Both the position numbers and the translations under genes were made by a program. 64,000 bases of DNA, taken from assembly GCF_032854445.1 (NCBI RefSeq), contig NC_088295.1, positions 73,810,028 through 73,874,027 on the forward strand, written 5' to 3'. Below the pieces are notes generated by a model. The model was given only the letters and a program-made list of their open reading frames with translations, was not told the origin of the DNA and ran no database searches. This document shows positions 33,151 through 44,289 of this stretch, piece after piece (the first letter of the stretch is position 1; every line of letters starts with the position of its first letter). Origin of the DNA: Liolophura sinensis. Taxonomy: Eukaryota; Mollusca; Polyplacophora; Chitonida; Chitonidae.

Positions 33151-33940
33151 GACACGCTGTGCAATGCCATATAAACCGTGATTTATATTTTATGTGGGAT
33201 GACGACCATTATCTTTCTGTACATAACGTGCTGAAACCAGTACCTAAGCAAATGCAATTTGGTACGGTCGTGAAACAACGATATTGTAAAGCCTAGCTTA
33301 CTGGAGAGGTAAGGTTCAAATGAATACCCATAGATAACGTGGGACATAAATTAGCGAACAGCCCACAACAGCCATTTGAAAACAAAGATACTTTCTATTT
33401 GCTGTCACATTGTCAAGATAGAAGACCTTATCCAATCTTGTAGGAGCTTAATCCTTGATAAAACCACGGTCTTTAACTGTTTATCCCTAGAATCACCAGC
33501 CTAGTATTCAACAGTTCAGATCACTGATACAGTTTGCCTTTATCTATCAAACGTTATCACAAATTCCAAGAACAATCCAATCTGTTACTGTCTGGTTCCC
33601 ATTGGATACGGCCATTTCCCGGCTCTATACCTTCCTTATTATGCAAAACAAAAGATAAGTGGCTGTTTATCGACAGAGATGGCCAAACTCCATCAAGGGA
33701 ACAAGAAAGTTAGTATCAGTCTTCCTAAAGGATCATTTTGAATTTTGTGTGCTGGCTACAAACGATAAGGGAGGTCCAGCACATGACGTATAACTCTTTA
33801 GTACTGGACACAATCTTGGTTAGAGTGGCAGTAGTTAAAGCCTAGTAACTGTACATATAATCTGCAAGATTTTAATGTAAAGATTTGTAAGAGATTTATG
33901 GGCAAGAGAGTATTTATATAAATACAAATTATTCATGCAT

Positions 33941-34175
33941 CAGTCGATGTTTTGTCAACCCAACGCACAAGGCCGTCCTGCATTATGGTGCATTTCCCCT
34001 TGTGCTTTTTGTTCCTGAAAGTTTCCTTTCTTCATTCTGGCCTAACTGATTTCATCAGTTTATATACATGAACAGTCTTTTGTCAACGCAACGCACGCGG
34101 TCGTCCTCCATGGTGTGAAATTTCCCCTTATGTTACTTGTTTCTGAAAGTTTCCTTCCTTTTTTGACCTTTGATA
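33941..34175. repeat. Tandem duplication, period about 128 bp
   Basis: Two diverged copies side by side. Both carry TTTTGTCAAC, CAACGCAC, GTCGTCC or GCCGTCC, ATTTCCCCTT and CTGAAAGTTTCCTT in the same order, starting near 33950 and 34078. No coding potential is seen. Confidence 0.75.
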
Positions 34176-34278
34176 TTTAACACCTTATTAAATCGTGTAA
34201 AAAATCACTATAAGGATAAGGATATAAGGATATTTATTCGGATAATGGCCAAATACATATATTAGTATATGAATATGG

Positions 34279-34454
34279 CTGTATATGTGGGAAGATCTAG
34301 TAGCAACATGCGAATGGCCGTGGGATTTCCTGGTTTCCTCCCAATATAATTCTGGCCGCCGTCGTATAAGCGAAATATTCTTGAGTATAGCGTAAAACAT
34401 CAATCAAAATAAAAAATAAACGAAAATTATTCAAAATCAAATAAATAAATAAAT
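34279..34454 (+). mobile_element. SINE 3' half in the large intron
   Basis: GTATATGTGGGAAGATCT, AGCAACATGCGAATGGCCGT, TTCTGGCCGCCGTCGTATAA and AAATATTCTTGAGTATAGCG match the family in order, ending in repeated AAATA. The tRNA-like head is missing. This is the only clear SINE between the promoter and the homeobox exon. Confidence 0.75.
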
Positions 34455-37400
34455 ATGGCCTATTACCACATTCTATAGCTATTTTTCAGTCTGTATTGAG
34501 AGGATACCCCCACGCCTGATTTAATGGTCTCTGTACTCAGGAGAGTTTATAGTATTAACGAGGACTTTTTAAATTAGTTATGATCTCCCAAGAAATGTTT
34601 CGGAAATTGGATATCAAAACTATTGTGTTATACAATTTAAGAGTATTGCAAGAGTTAAAGCTCGACTATAATACATTATTTTCATGAAAAAACAAAGAAG
34701 TTTGTTTAATCTACGGCTTTGACGGTCATCTTAACTAAGTAATAAAAACAACTGTCCCAAAACTCAATAAAAGCATCTACAGCACGGTTTAAAACACATA
34801 ATAACTATGGGGGTAAATCCTTTGTTCGCATTCAACCATTTTTCTCTTTCGTTAGATTAATTTCATTTCTGGATGTATTTATTCCATTTTGTGTACTTTT
34901 GAACATTCTGACCTTGATTTTCATGCTTGATAAACCTGGCTTAAAAGGTTTAAAAGTTTACGCCTGACTTATAACTAGTTTAACATCAGGTTGAAATCGA
35001 AACATTCCTATTGTACACCTTCTAAGATATACAAATGTGAATAATTTGTCAGCTCCAGGTAAATGTTAAATACTGCTAAGGACATATTATGCATGTTACC
35101 ACTGAGATCGTATTGGGGACGAACATGAAAATATGTAGCGTAATCTAATCAAAAATCACATACTTTGCAACTTTTTCTTTCGTTATTATGAATACCTTCA
35201 ACACTGTACGAGATCAGGACTACCTTTTAACTGAATCTCATTTATTTATAAAACTACAGTTATAAGCGAATGCAGATGTAAACAAGGGTAGGCGCACACT
35301 GCAGTCTGAAATAGCCTGCGGAGCGGTGCAGTTCTCAAGTCATATGTGAAGCTGTGTCTAATAAATTGTGTCACAGAAGCCTGTGTTATCCAGTCTTGTG
35401 ATGCTAACTATAAATTACTTTAACAGGATGAATGGGGATTATCGAAGGTACGAGTGGGGTTAATTGATGTTCAGCTCCAGGGCTAAAGTTTGATATATAC
35501 CAAGTGAGAGCCCCATTTAACAAGAACTTCTGTATGGGCTGGGAGTTTCTACTGAGAAGTGAAAGATAGGCCGCCCAGTCCAGTCTACTTCCTTTAAGAC
35601 AATCACTTACACTATGCAAGAGACAAGATGCGGAGACCATAGTGTTAAACTTTGTACAGCTAACGAATCGTAAAAGAGTGGAAAAGGACGACGAACAGCA
35701 ATGAGTTAGAAAGGCAGCAGTTGCAAACTTTCCAAGGATATCGAAAAATACATGTCATTTCAAGTCAGATAATTTCCTTTAAACAACAGTTCTCTGAAAC
35801 GCATACACATAGTTACATTATATTATAGCCGTTGTTAATACGTAGTCTGGCAAATAAAGAAGGAAGGACGAGTGAAAATAATGTCAGTTATATACGTTCC
35901 ACGAAACTTATATTCCACGTAAGTTCAACTCAGTGCAATTCATTTTACTGACAGTGATTTTGTAAAATGCCAACACATAATATGACCGTTCTTGAATGTC
36001 ACCTCCGGAATGGCGGCTTCACTTTTTAATAATTACATGCAAAGTTTTCAATTAACAGTCGAGTAACAGGCTTCTTCAATAACTAACTATAATGTACTAC
36101 GTGTGTCTGATATAGTGCACATGTAATAAGGGGTTTTATTAAGTCTTTAGGGAAAACATGATGTTTATGTGGATTTGGCTGTGTAAGCTTCATTGTGAAA
36201 ACACATTGTTTCCTTAGAATTAAAATCCAGCCGAACAGTCTATAGTTGTTTCAGAAAAGTTGAATATCTAGTTCCATTTGCCTTCAATAATTAAATTTCT
36301 GTAAATGATTTGTTTCTCGGCTAAAAAATTCACACCGAAAGTTCCTGTTTTATACTAATTATTAGGAAGGGTTCTGGTCCACTTTGATACCAGTAACAAA
36401 TATAGGGTTCTAAAGTACTGACATAGGATCCGACTGACAAATAAACCGAATATGCTTCGTTATCAAAATGTGACACTATCTCCTTACTCGTATACTTCAT
36501 CAGAAAAACAAAATTTGATTTCGCTTACGTTTAACTCAATTTGTTGTGTGGAAGTAAACATCCAACATGATAAAATAATTGTATTATAGTTTCGATTTTT
36601 ACGTGATGTTAAACTAGTTATAAGTCCGGAGTAAACTTTTAAATCGTTATAAGGCATATATGACTTTGTCCATGAATTTGTATTCTTGGATATCTGAACG
36701 CTTTACCTGATTCTTTTCAAAGATTATTTGTTCTGAGGGACCAGTCAGGAACCTGTAATATAAAATATGCTCTTATCTACACGAAGACCCGTGCGTTATA
36801 AATAAATTATAATTAAGTAAGGCAATGCTTACCACTGAAACGTGAAAGCCAAGAATTTCAATTGTTTTCAGCATTGTGTGATTTGAAATCGTCACTCCAT
36901 ATACACCACATTGTGAGAAGAAGACTCCTAGATTAAATTTGAAATTATCTTTATTCACCTCTTTCTTACAGGCATCGTTGCTTTGCAGACTGAGACGGTC
37001 TTATAATTGCCTAATTGCGTAAGCATAAAATGGCAACCTTAAAACCTTTTTCTGGAATGGACTGTTAGATGAGCGGTGTTACTGGAAATGACTGTGCAGG
37101 TCTTCATTTAACTCAGCTTATAGGTATAATTACGCGATTTTGAATAATGCTTAAGCTTTGTGAAAATTTCAGGGGTTTGAAACTTATGTATAATCTGGTC
37201 CACTGCATTTTAGTCTTCCACATTTACACACCTGAAACAACTTAAATGTCATATGAGATATTCCTACTGTTTATGTTGTGTATACAAAACGCGTCTTGGC
37301 CTCAATGGTTATAAATAACAATGTTAGAAAAGCAGTAAATGAAGCGGAACAATTCAAGCTGACGTAACACTGTTGACTTGCTTGGTTGGACAAACATAAC

Positions 37401-38955
37401 TGTTTATAATTGTTTATAGATGTTTTAAATGAAGTACAAGAGGGCATGTCCCTCTACTCTGAACATAATTAGCAGGTATTTGCCCCATGTCAGGTATACA
37501 CTCACCTCTTCACAGGTGTAAGCTAGATTGATAGACCCCAGGTGGAAATCTGAGCACTAACCCACGCCTATAAGTGAAGATCCTTGCGTGATCACCATGT
37601 TCAGTTTGAACTATTAGAACTTAGGGTATCAGACATCTCATAGTGCACTCTTCGCTAGTATTTTGTGGGTGGGTGTTTCTCGTTTCAAATTTCGAGACGC
37701 ATGGATGAGTAGTTATACACTCCGCATATGTGTTTTCAGCTTTAAGTAACAACGATTCGAACACTGGAATTTTTACAGAACTGACCACAGACCGACGCAA
37801 ACGCGTATGGATGTATACAATGTTTAGAATTCAGTGGTGAATGTAGAAAAAAATTAATATCAGTTTGTTAAAGAACCCTTGAGATGGTCAAGTTCCCATG
37901 GGGTGTGCGAATGTTGTGACCACATACAAACGTCGCATTTGAGTACATTGCCTGGGTGTTTGCCACTACACATGAAGTTGCACTTTGGAATGAGTTATGT
38001 AGATCATTTCGTACAGCATTGCATGAGGTTACAGACGTTTCACTTAATGAAATTATCAACTTATCCGTAACCATGGTATTAATATTAGCGGTAACACATA
38101 TTCACAAGGACTATGTGAAGATCAAAGATAATAAAATCATCAAGTATTGTGCATGAAAATAAAACATGTGTGTTATTTAACGTCGACGTTATATATTGGG
38201 GGTAATGTATAGATGAGAACCACATATACAGCGCAAGAAAACAGGACTCCTGTACAGAAACTGCTTAGATTAAAGTATTATCCTCGAAGGACACTATTTT
38301 TTCATTTTCTGAACACTGGCTTCAGTGAACGAAAAGTTTGCTTTATACATCTGGCGTCGTAATAATACTTAGTCTCATATTTATACGCCAGAAATGTTGA
38401 AACTCTCTTCTTTCTTTAGCCAAACTGTACCCGGATGCTGTCAGTTGTCTGCATCGATCTAACAAATCTCTCCTGTGGTGATGAAATAGGTGCATGTCTT
38501 CTCAGATGGACTCGGCCTACATAATGACTCTTTACTGCTTCTAAGAAATTTACACTGGGTGTCCAAACCTTATTAGTAAAATCCCGCGTCGTTTGATTGT
38601 TTGCATAGATCCAGTACAAGAGCCTCCGTGGGGGATTTTCTTGAGACTTCACCGCTCTGTTGAATACAACATGACAAATAGCCAACACCCGAAGCGCAAA
38701 GTACAGTGTAGCAACATAATCCATACGACAGTGGCTGTGTCGCTGCTATGACATAACAGTTGGAAAGAATTATCGCCAATTTGGAATGTGCAATTTCCCC
38801 TCGGCGGATGCATATCCCAACAGCAGTCATAACATTACGTACTGTTAAATATCCATAAAAGTACTTAAGGCTGTAACGAAATCCACACAGCCTCTGGGCG
38901 TGGGTATTGTAGTCAGCTGTGAGGTAAGTTCGTCTGACTACCTCCACGCTGTGGT

Positions 38956-38983
38956 GGGGTGGGGGAGAGGGGCAGGCAGAGGG
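38956..38983 (+). other. G-rich run with G-quadruplex potential
   Basis: GGGG, GGGGG, GGGG and GGG are separated by 1, 3 and 8 bases on the coding strand, inside the large intron. The last loop is a little longer than the strict rule. Confidence 0.45.
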
Positions 38984-41900
38984 TAGTTTTCCCGCCGAAG
39001 CGATATTGGTTTATCAGTGACGGCTCACTGTGTATTAACCTAGGACGATGTCCACTGAGACTGTCTTCTAGGAGAGCTAATTAAAAGTGAAATGAGATTT
39101 GTCTCCTTGATTGATCACTCTACCTTTATAGGAGCATGCAAAGAAACACAGCTTCCTGACACCTTAATGATCACAGAACATATTATACACCTATATGTAT
39201 TTGGTACTTTCCATTCAAACTCCAAGGAATCTGCTGCATGTACTTAACCTTACACATATGTATCATATAAAACCTGTATGCACAGAAGCTCCGAATTCCA
39301 AAAGTATATTTGCAATATTTTAACGCTATTACGACGTCACTTGGTATTATGACCAAGTATAAGCATGTACACCATTATTAGTACATATAATAGTTAAGTG
39401 TTTTTGGTGTTTACTGGTTAATAATAATAAAGAAAGGGCTGTGTCCTTAGTTACAGATGCTACGTATTCATTTTCCCAGTGGTTTGTTCCCAGAATAACG
39501 TTGTCAGTTTACGTTCCCGCTCATCTTTATCCAAATAGTTCTACAGCTATGAGTTATTGGCCGCAATGTCGGCGGGGTCACAACCATTAAATCGAAGAGA
39601 GGGAAATAAGCGTGACCTTCTGTCACAGATTGTGTGTGACCGTGACACCAAAAACGACCGACGCAGAAATTGTGATTCAGATGAAAAGATGCACACGAGC
39701 GATATGGCTGAAGACAAAGATGACAAAGACTGTTTCTACCCCGTTCCAGGGTGCTCATCCCATACCATTACCGCAAACAATATACACATGTACGTATATG
39801 TGGAGATTTATTAATAATCTGTTAATTCAACCGATGTAACATCTGCAGTGAGAAAAGGCTTTTAGTTCGACCTTAGTTAAGTCATAAGGTGGTTCTGTCA
39901 CGATAGTGTCATAATGCGGTAACGGAAAATATTTTTATTGGTGTACACATTGAAAATTATTTTGGATTTGGTTCTTTACCAGTAAAACATACCTTGCTGT
40001 GTTCATTTGCAAGGGTTGTGTGGGTAAGGCATTTGATGTGAGTGCAATCAGTGATATGAATAAAAACTAAATGGTGGGACATTAAAACTGGAAATAACTT
40101 GCAAAATAGCTTTTCCGTAAAATAAATCATAGTTTACAATGGAAGCATCTGTTACCTAAGCTAACTGCACCCCCACATTCTTATTTTCGCCAGTCGTAAT
40201 TCTAAGGCTACAACTACATCTACACTGTTATGGTTTCACAGCGATGCCAACCGCAGTAGGTTTAAACATGATCTATACGAGCGTGCTCACTGGCAGGAGG
40301 AGCAATTTCCTATAGGTTGTAGTTCAACAGCTTTGCAGATAAATTTCAATCAGCGATTTACATATGTTGCCGATTAAGCCACATGTTTCGTTTCCTTGTA
40401 GTGCTGAGATATGTGCGAAAAGTAGCGGCAAAACACTGAGGTGGGAAACGCCGACAAGTGTCTATATATTTATCAGGCAGGCTGGGATTAAAGATTTATG
40501 GTGGACGGTGATGTAAAGGTTTCAGATGCTGAATACTGTCCAACCGGTGCGTGCTGAGGTCTTCTGGTTCAATGTAATACGATCACAATGACTCTAGACA
40601 AGTTGGCAACCGCCGCGCCTCTCCTCTCTCAAAGTTTATATTCATCACTCAGTTCTTTGAAGACCTTACTAAGTGAAGTTCATGAACTAACGATTGAAGC
40701 GTATCTTGTTTCGAAACGACAATTAACACAAACTGCCATATCCACCACAACGTACAATAACGTTATTTCATAATTTGAGCAACTTATATCAAGATTTTCT
40801 TGTGACGTAATTGATACGTATTATATAACTGCATCCGAAGGGAAAAGAGCTTATAAGGTTTTCTAATTCCTATATTATCAAAGAAATAAAAAATTCCAGA
40901 ACAAATTTGTGTCCAATAGTTTATGTAGTTTTACATATACACCAATTGTCATGACAATAAGACATCGAGAAATGTTTTATCAGCATCGCAAGTTTTACGT
41001 TAAACATTATTGCCAAAGTGATAAATTCTGCCGCACAAAAATAAGTTGTTAGTACTCGCAAGATTCGCACACTACTTCCTGACTTTATCTGTATGTTTGA
41101 TTCCGAAGGCTTATTATTAATTTCCGGCACACACACTGCCGGAAATCAAACGTCAGTGCATTTCATCCTCTAAATCTACACTATTGAAAGTAAACGGGTG
41201 TATATCGTGCCTTCTATGCTGCTCATCGCTCATACAGAGCTTCGACGATTGAAAACCTCAAACAAGGCCTATTGAGTTGACCGTGTTTGTCTTTGACGCA
41301 CTCTATATATGCATGCGCGGGCGGGTATCTAAGTTCTTCACCTTACACTGAGGGCATTTAATAACGATTTACCGGTCTTTGCATTAAACAAACGCAACAC
41401 AAAAATGCACAAGGGCAGCAATTACTCGTTTTCCTAATTACAGATAAGGGGATTTCAGCTATTAAAGACTGGCCGATCTTCCAAACTGAAAAGCAGAACA
41501 CACGGCACGAGTAATCATATAGGGGAAGGAGTAAGCGTACAGGGACACATAAATCATGGCCGTTTTCTTTGGTTTCCTTTGAAGTTAAGCATTTAAAGGA
41601 AATGCAAGCTTGATTGTGATCATGTTTGATATATGTCCAGGGGTTGTCACTTTCTTGTCTTTGCTTTGATATTAAACCCAAACGGCAACGGTCTGTCCCA
41701 TGTAATAATGCATGGACAAAGCTATTGTTACCACATTAGAAATGTCTTCTGCCGGAATGCCTTTTGAGACGTCCATTAGCTGTACAACAACTGTACACGA
41801 CGGCACGATGCTAAGATGGTTTATTGTGTGCGTGATAAGTTCACATTATATTACTATCTTGCATCTGTTTGAAAACTTCTGTACAAAAACGCGATGCATG

Positions 41901-42543
41901 AAAAGAGGCATCAACTTTGATTGTAAGTTTTTGTCGGCAAAAATTTAAAAGCGAAATTACTGCCTTATTTATGTGCTGCATACGGACATTCTTGCATTTT
42001 TGTGTTTCCTCGGATTAAAGATGAATTGAATAAAAAAAAACGTCGATGAAAGCTTAATTCCTTATCCTCCTGGGTAGTGATCCGCCTTTACGTCCTTCGT
42101 GGCAGGCATGAATTATGTAAGATAGATCCTAAGCTGGTGTAATCTAAAACTTTTTCCCTGAAAGCATCAGTAGGTTTGGGGGCAGAGTAGAATTTGTGTT
42201 CGTGTAGATAGCGTGTATGAGAGTTGGGGGCGATTATAGATGAGGCTGTGCTACTTGGATTTATTAATGGTGTTCTCATGTAAACAGCTCGATGTCCTGT
42301 AATCATCAAGCCTCGTCAAAACCCAAGGGTACGAGATGATCTGGCCAAGCCAAATATCTCTGTTATTTTACTGATTTGTAACTCAAGCCAGGGAAGTGAC
42401 ATTTTGCCAGCTGTTAGATCATGATTACTATCGATCGAATCATGATATAGGCAGTTTAAACTGATCTTATGGCGCAACCGAGACACACCCGTTATTCGAT
42501 TTACTGGCATTTCTGAAATAAATCTTGTTTTGTTTATTTTCAG

Positions 42544-42863
42544 GTCCAAACTCAAACCAAAGAAGGCGGGGCCGGCAGACTTATACAAGATTCCAAACGC
42601 TGGAACTGGAAAAAGAATTTAAGTTTAACCGGTATCTTACAAGGAGAAGACGAATCGAACTGTCCCATATGCTATGTCTGACAGAGCGCCAAATAAAAAT
42701 ATGGTTTCAGAATCGACGAATGAAAGAGAAGAAAGAACTTCAAGCAATTAAGGAATTAAATGAGCAATGTCGTACACAAGAACCAGTAAAATCAACGACG
42801 AAAAAGGACGATACAGCCGTTCAGTTACAGTCGTCGTCTTCACAGTCCCCCTTGTCCAGTTAA
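42544..42863 (+). CDS. Lox4: Hox protein Lox4/Lox2, coding exon 2 (homeodomain and Ubd-A peptide)
   Basis: Second coding exon, giving the end of codon 164 through residue 269 and a TAA stop at 42861-42863. The acceptor TTTATTTTCAG ends at 42543. Joining G with GT restores glycine, so SIVG runs into PNSNQ and then the homeodomain (residues 170-229, bases 42561-42740). The linker from YPWM to the homeodomain is only nine residues. Homeodomain marks include [10 protein letters not shown] in the N-terminal arm, [11 protein letters not shown] in helix 2 and [10 protein letters not shown] in helix 3, with Q50 and N51 for recognition of TAAT-core sites. Residues 21-24 are KFNR and residue 56 is E, unlike Antp (W56) or Ubx (L56). 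The homeodomain is followed by QAIKELNEQ, the Ubd-A peptide shared by arthropod Ubx and abd-A and lophotrochozoan Lox2 and Lox4. The 31-residue tail is rich in Ser, Gln and Thr. The product should be a nuclear DNA-binding protein that patterns the middle to posterior body. Antp, Lox5 and Post genes are excluded by the Ubd-A peptide. Confidence 0.96.
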
Positions 42864-43985
42864 CCGCCTCACCTTGAACACATGCCAGTTTTCCTGGACT
42901 TCCTGAAGATGAACGCATGCGTCAGTGTGGGGTATCATTTCCGGTTTCATTTTTAAAGTCATAACATATCAATTCAATTGCCGGGAAGTGAATGTCTCCA
43001 ACAATCGGCCATGACGCCAGATCGCTGATCCAGCCAGAGCAGACCATGACATCGCCTCAAGCCACTGCATGTACTTTTGGGGGCGGGTTCGCAAAACGGT
43101 CATTAAGTTAGCCCAAATTTACGCGTAAGTCATAGTGAATGTATAAGTTGTCTTGGTGTGTAGCCCAAGCATAGCATGATGACTGTTTTGACAAACAACC
43201 CTCTAGTTTGCTAATGCTCGGTTATGTTGTTTATTTTCCATTGTTGGTGTGTGGTAATATGCGGTCAAATTGAGTCTGAGATACTGGTATGCGTCAGTGA
43301 CATAGTGGAAAATACTACATGCCAAATATAAGTTTAATATCACTTTAATTGAACATGACTGGCTGTGGGAATCTTAGCAGTCGCGTATTTGTGACTTTTC
43401 TCTCACTGGTTCAGTTTTAATTTGGCAATGAAGACCAGCTAGTTTGCTAGTATGCTTCATGTTTTGTTCACGTTAAACAGAAGTAGCCGTATTCGGCCTT
43501 GAAATTTATTTTCTGAACCTTAATGATGATATCAAAAGTTTCTAAAATGATTTATTTTCATGGTGGGAAGTGTAAAAACGACGCCAATGCTAAATACCAC
43601 CTTCAGATAAGTATAAAAAAATCCAAAGTAAAGATTCATATTTTGGTATGTGGCTCAGTGGACAACATTGCACAAAGCATGATACATAGTACTTTCAGCT
43701 CTAACTGATATGGCCTTCATTCTGTGCTTATTTGAATTTTAGTACCATAAAATGCCACATAACACTGTTTTTGCATTACAAAGGTATTATGTTTCAGAAA
43801 TCCGTTCAAACGAGATTTCAGTATCAGTAGATATCAACAGAACTATAACTTAGACCATTTATTCTGAACAGAATATTGCAGACCTTCTGTGTGCTGTTTG
43901 CCTTTTCGGCTGGCATTACCGGAGAAATATATTGTTTTTATGTTTGTGCGCTATACTACTGCAAAATAAACTGGAGAGATTGCGT
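42864..43985 (+). other. Lox4: Probable 3' UTR of the Hox gene
   Basis: The sequence from the stop to about 15 bases past the first AATAAA (43965-43970) is taken as 3' UTR. It is moderately AT-rich and has no continuing open frame. No canonical AATAAA is seen earlier after the stop. Variant signals or longer forms cannot be excluded. Confidence 0.45.
43965..43970 (+). other. Candidate polyadenylation signal AATAAA
   Basis: First canonical hexamer downstream of the stop codon, about 1.1 kb away. A SINE inserted only 76 bases further on, so the gene's 3' end probably lies just before it. Confidence 0.4.
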
Positions 43986-44045
43986 GTTCTTTCACTAAGA
44001 TAAAGCTGATCTCATGTGATCACTAGGTTTATCTTATGACTCAAA

Positions 44046-44289
44046 TATAGCACATGAATTTATTTATTTCTTTGATTGCTGTTTTACGCCGTACTCAAGA
44101 ATATTTCACTTATACGACGGCGGCCAGCATTATGGTGGGTGGAAACCTGGCAGAGCCCGGGGGAAACCCACGACCATCCGCAGATTGCTGTCAGACCTTC
44201 TGCCGGAGAGGCCGGAGGCTTGAACTCAAAGCGGCCGCATTGGTGAGAGGCTAACGAACTGAGCCACGGAGGCCCCTATAGCACATGAA
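44046..44289 (-). mobile_element. tRNA-derived SINE with 13-bp target-site duplication
   Basis: Body at about 44059-44276 in minus orientation, bounded on both sides by TATAGCACATGAA (44046-44058 and 44277-44289), an exact 13-base duplication. Read on the minus strand, the right end is a tRNA-like head (GGCCTCCGTGGCTCAGTTCG), followed by GAGTTCAAGCC (B-box like). The central part includes GGTCGTGGGTTTCCC, and the tail is AATATTCTTGAGTACGGCG followed by AAATAAATAAA. The intact duplication points to a fairly recent insertion. It is the same family as the pieces near 7.7, 15.7, 17.1, 34.3, 48.5, 56.1, 59.5 and 61.9 kb. I recall this consensus as widespread in molluscs but assign no database name. 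Confidence 0.85.

Larger units (their letters stand above)
30390..42543 (+). other. Lox4: Large phase-1 intron between the YPWM exon and the homeobox exon
   Basis: The intron begins GTAAGT and ends TTTATTTTCAG and is 12,154 bases long. An intron at this place, between hexapeptide and homeobox, is typical of Hox genes. It contains a GC-richer start (30390-31000), a degenerate 95-bp satellite, a 128-bp tandem duplication, one SINE fragment near 34.3 kb and a G-rich run near 38.96 kb, listed separately. From 34.5 to 38.9 kb and from 39.0 to 42.5 kb I see AT-rich DNA with short chance open frames only. Confidence 0.9.

Noticed and set aside
38416-38947. Two overlapping minus-strand open frames (102 and 124 codons) inside the intron, considered as a nested gene
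   Set aside because: No domain, different frames and no clear splice signals. The region is only slightly less AT-rich than its surroundings.
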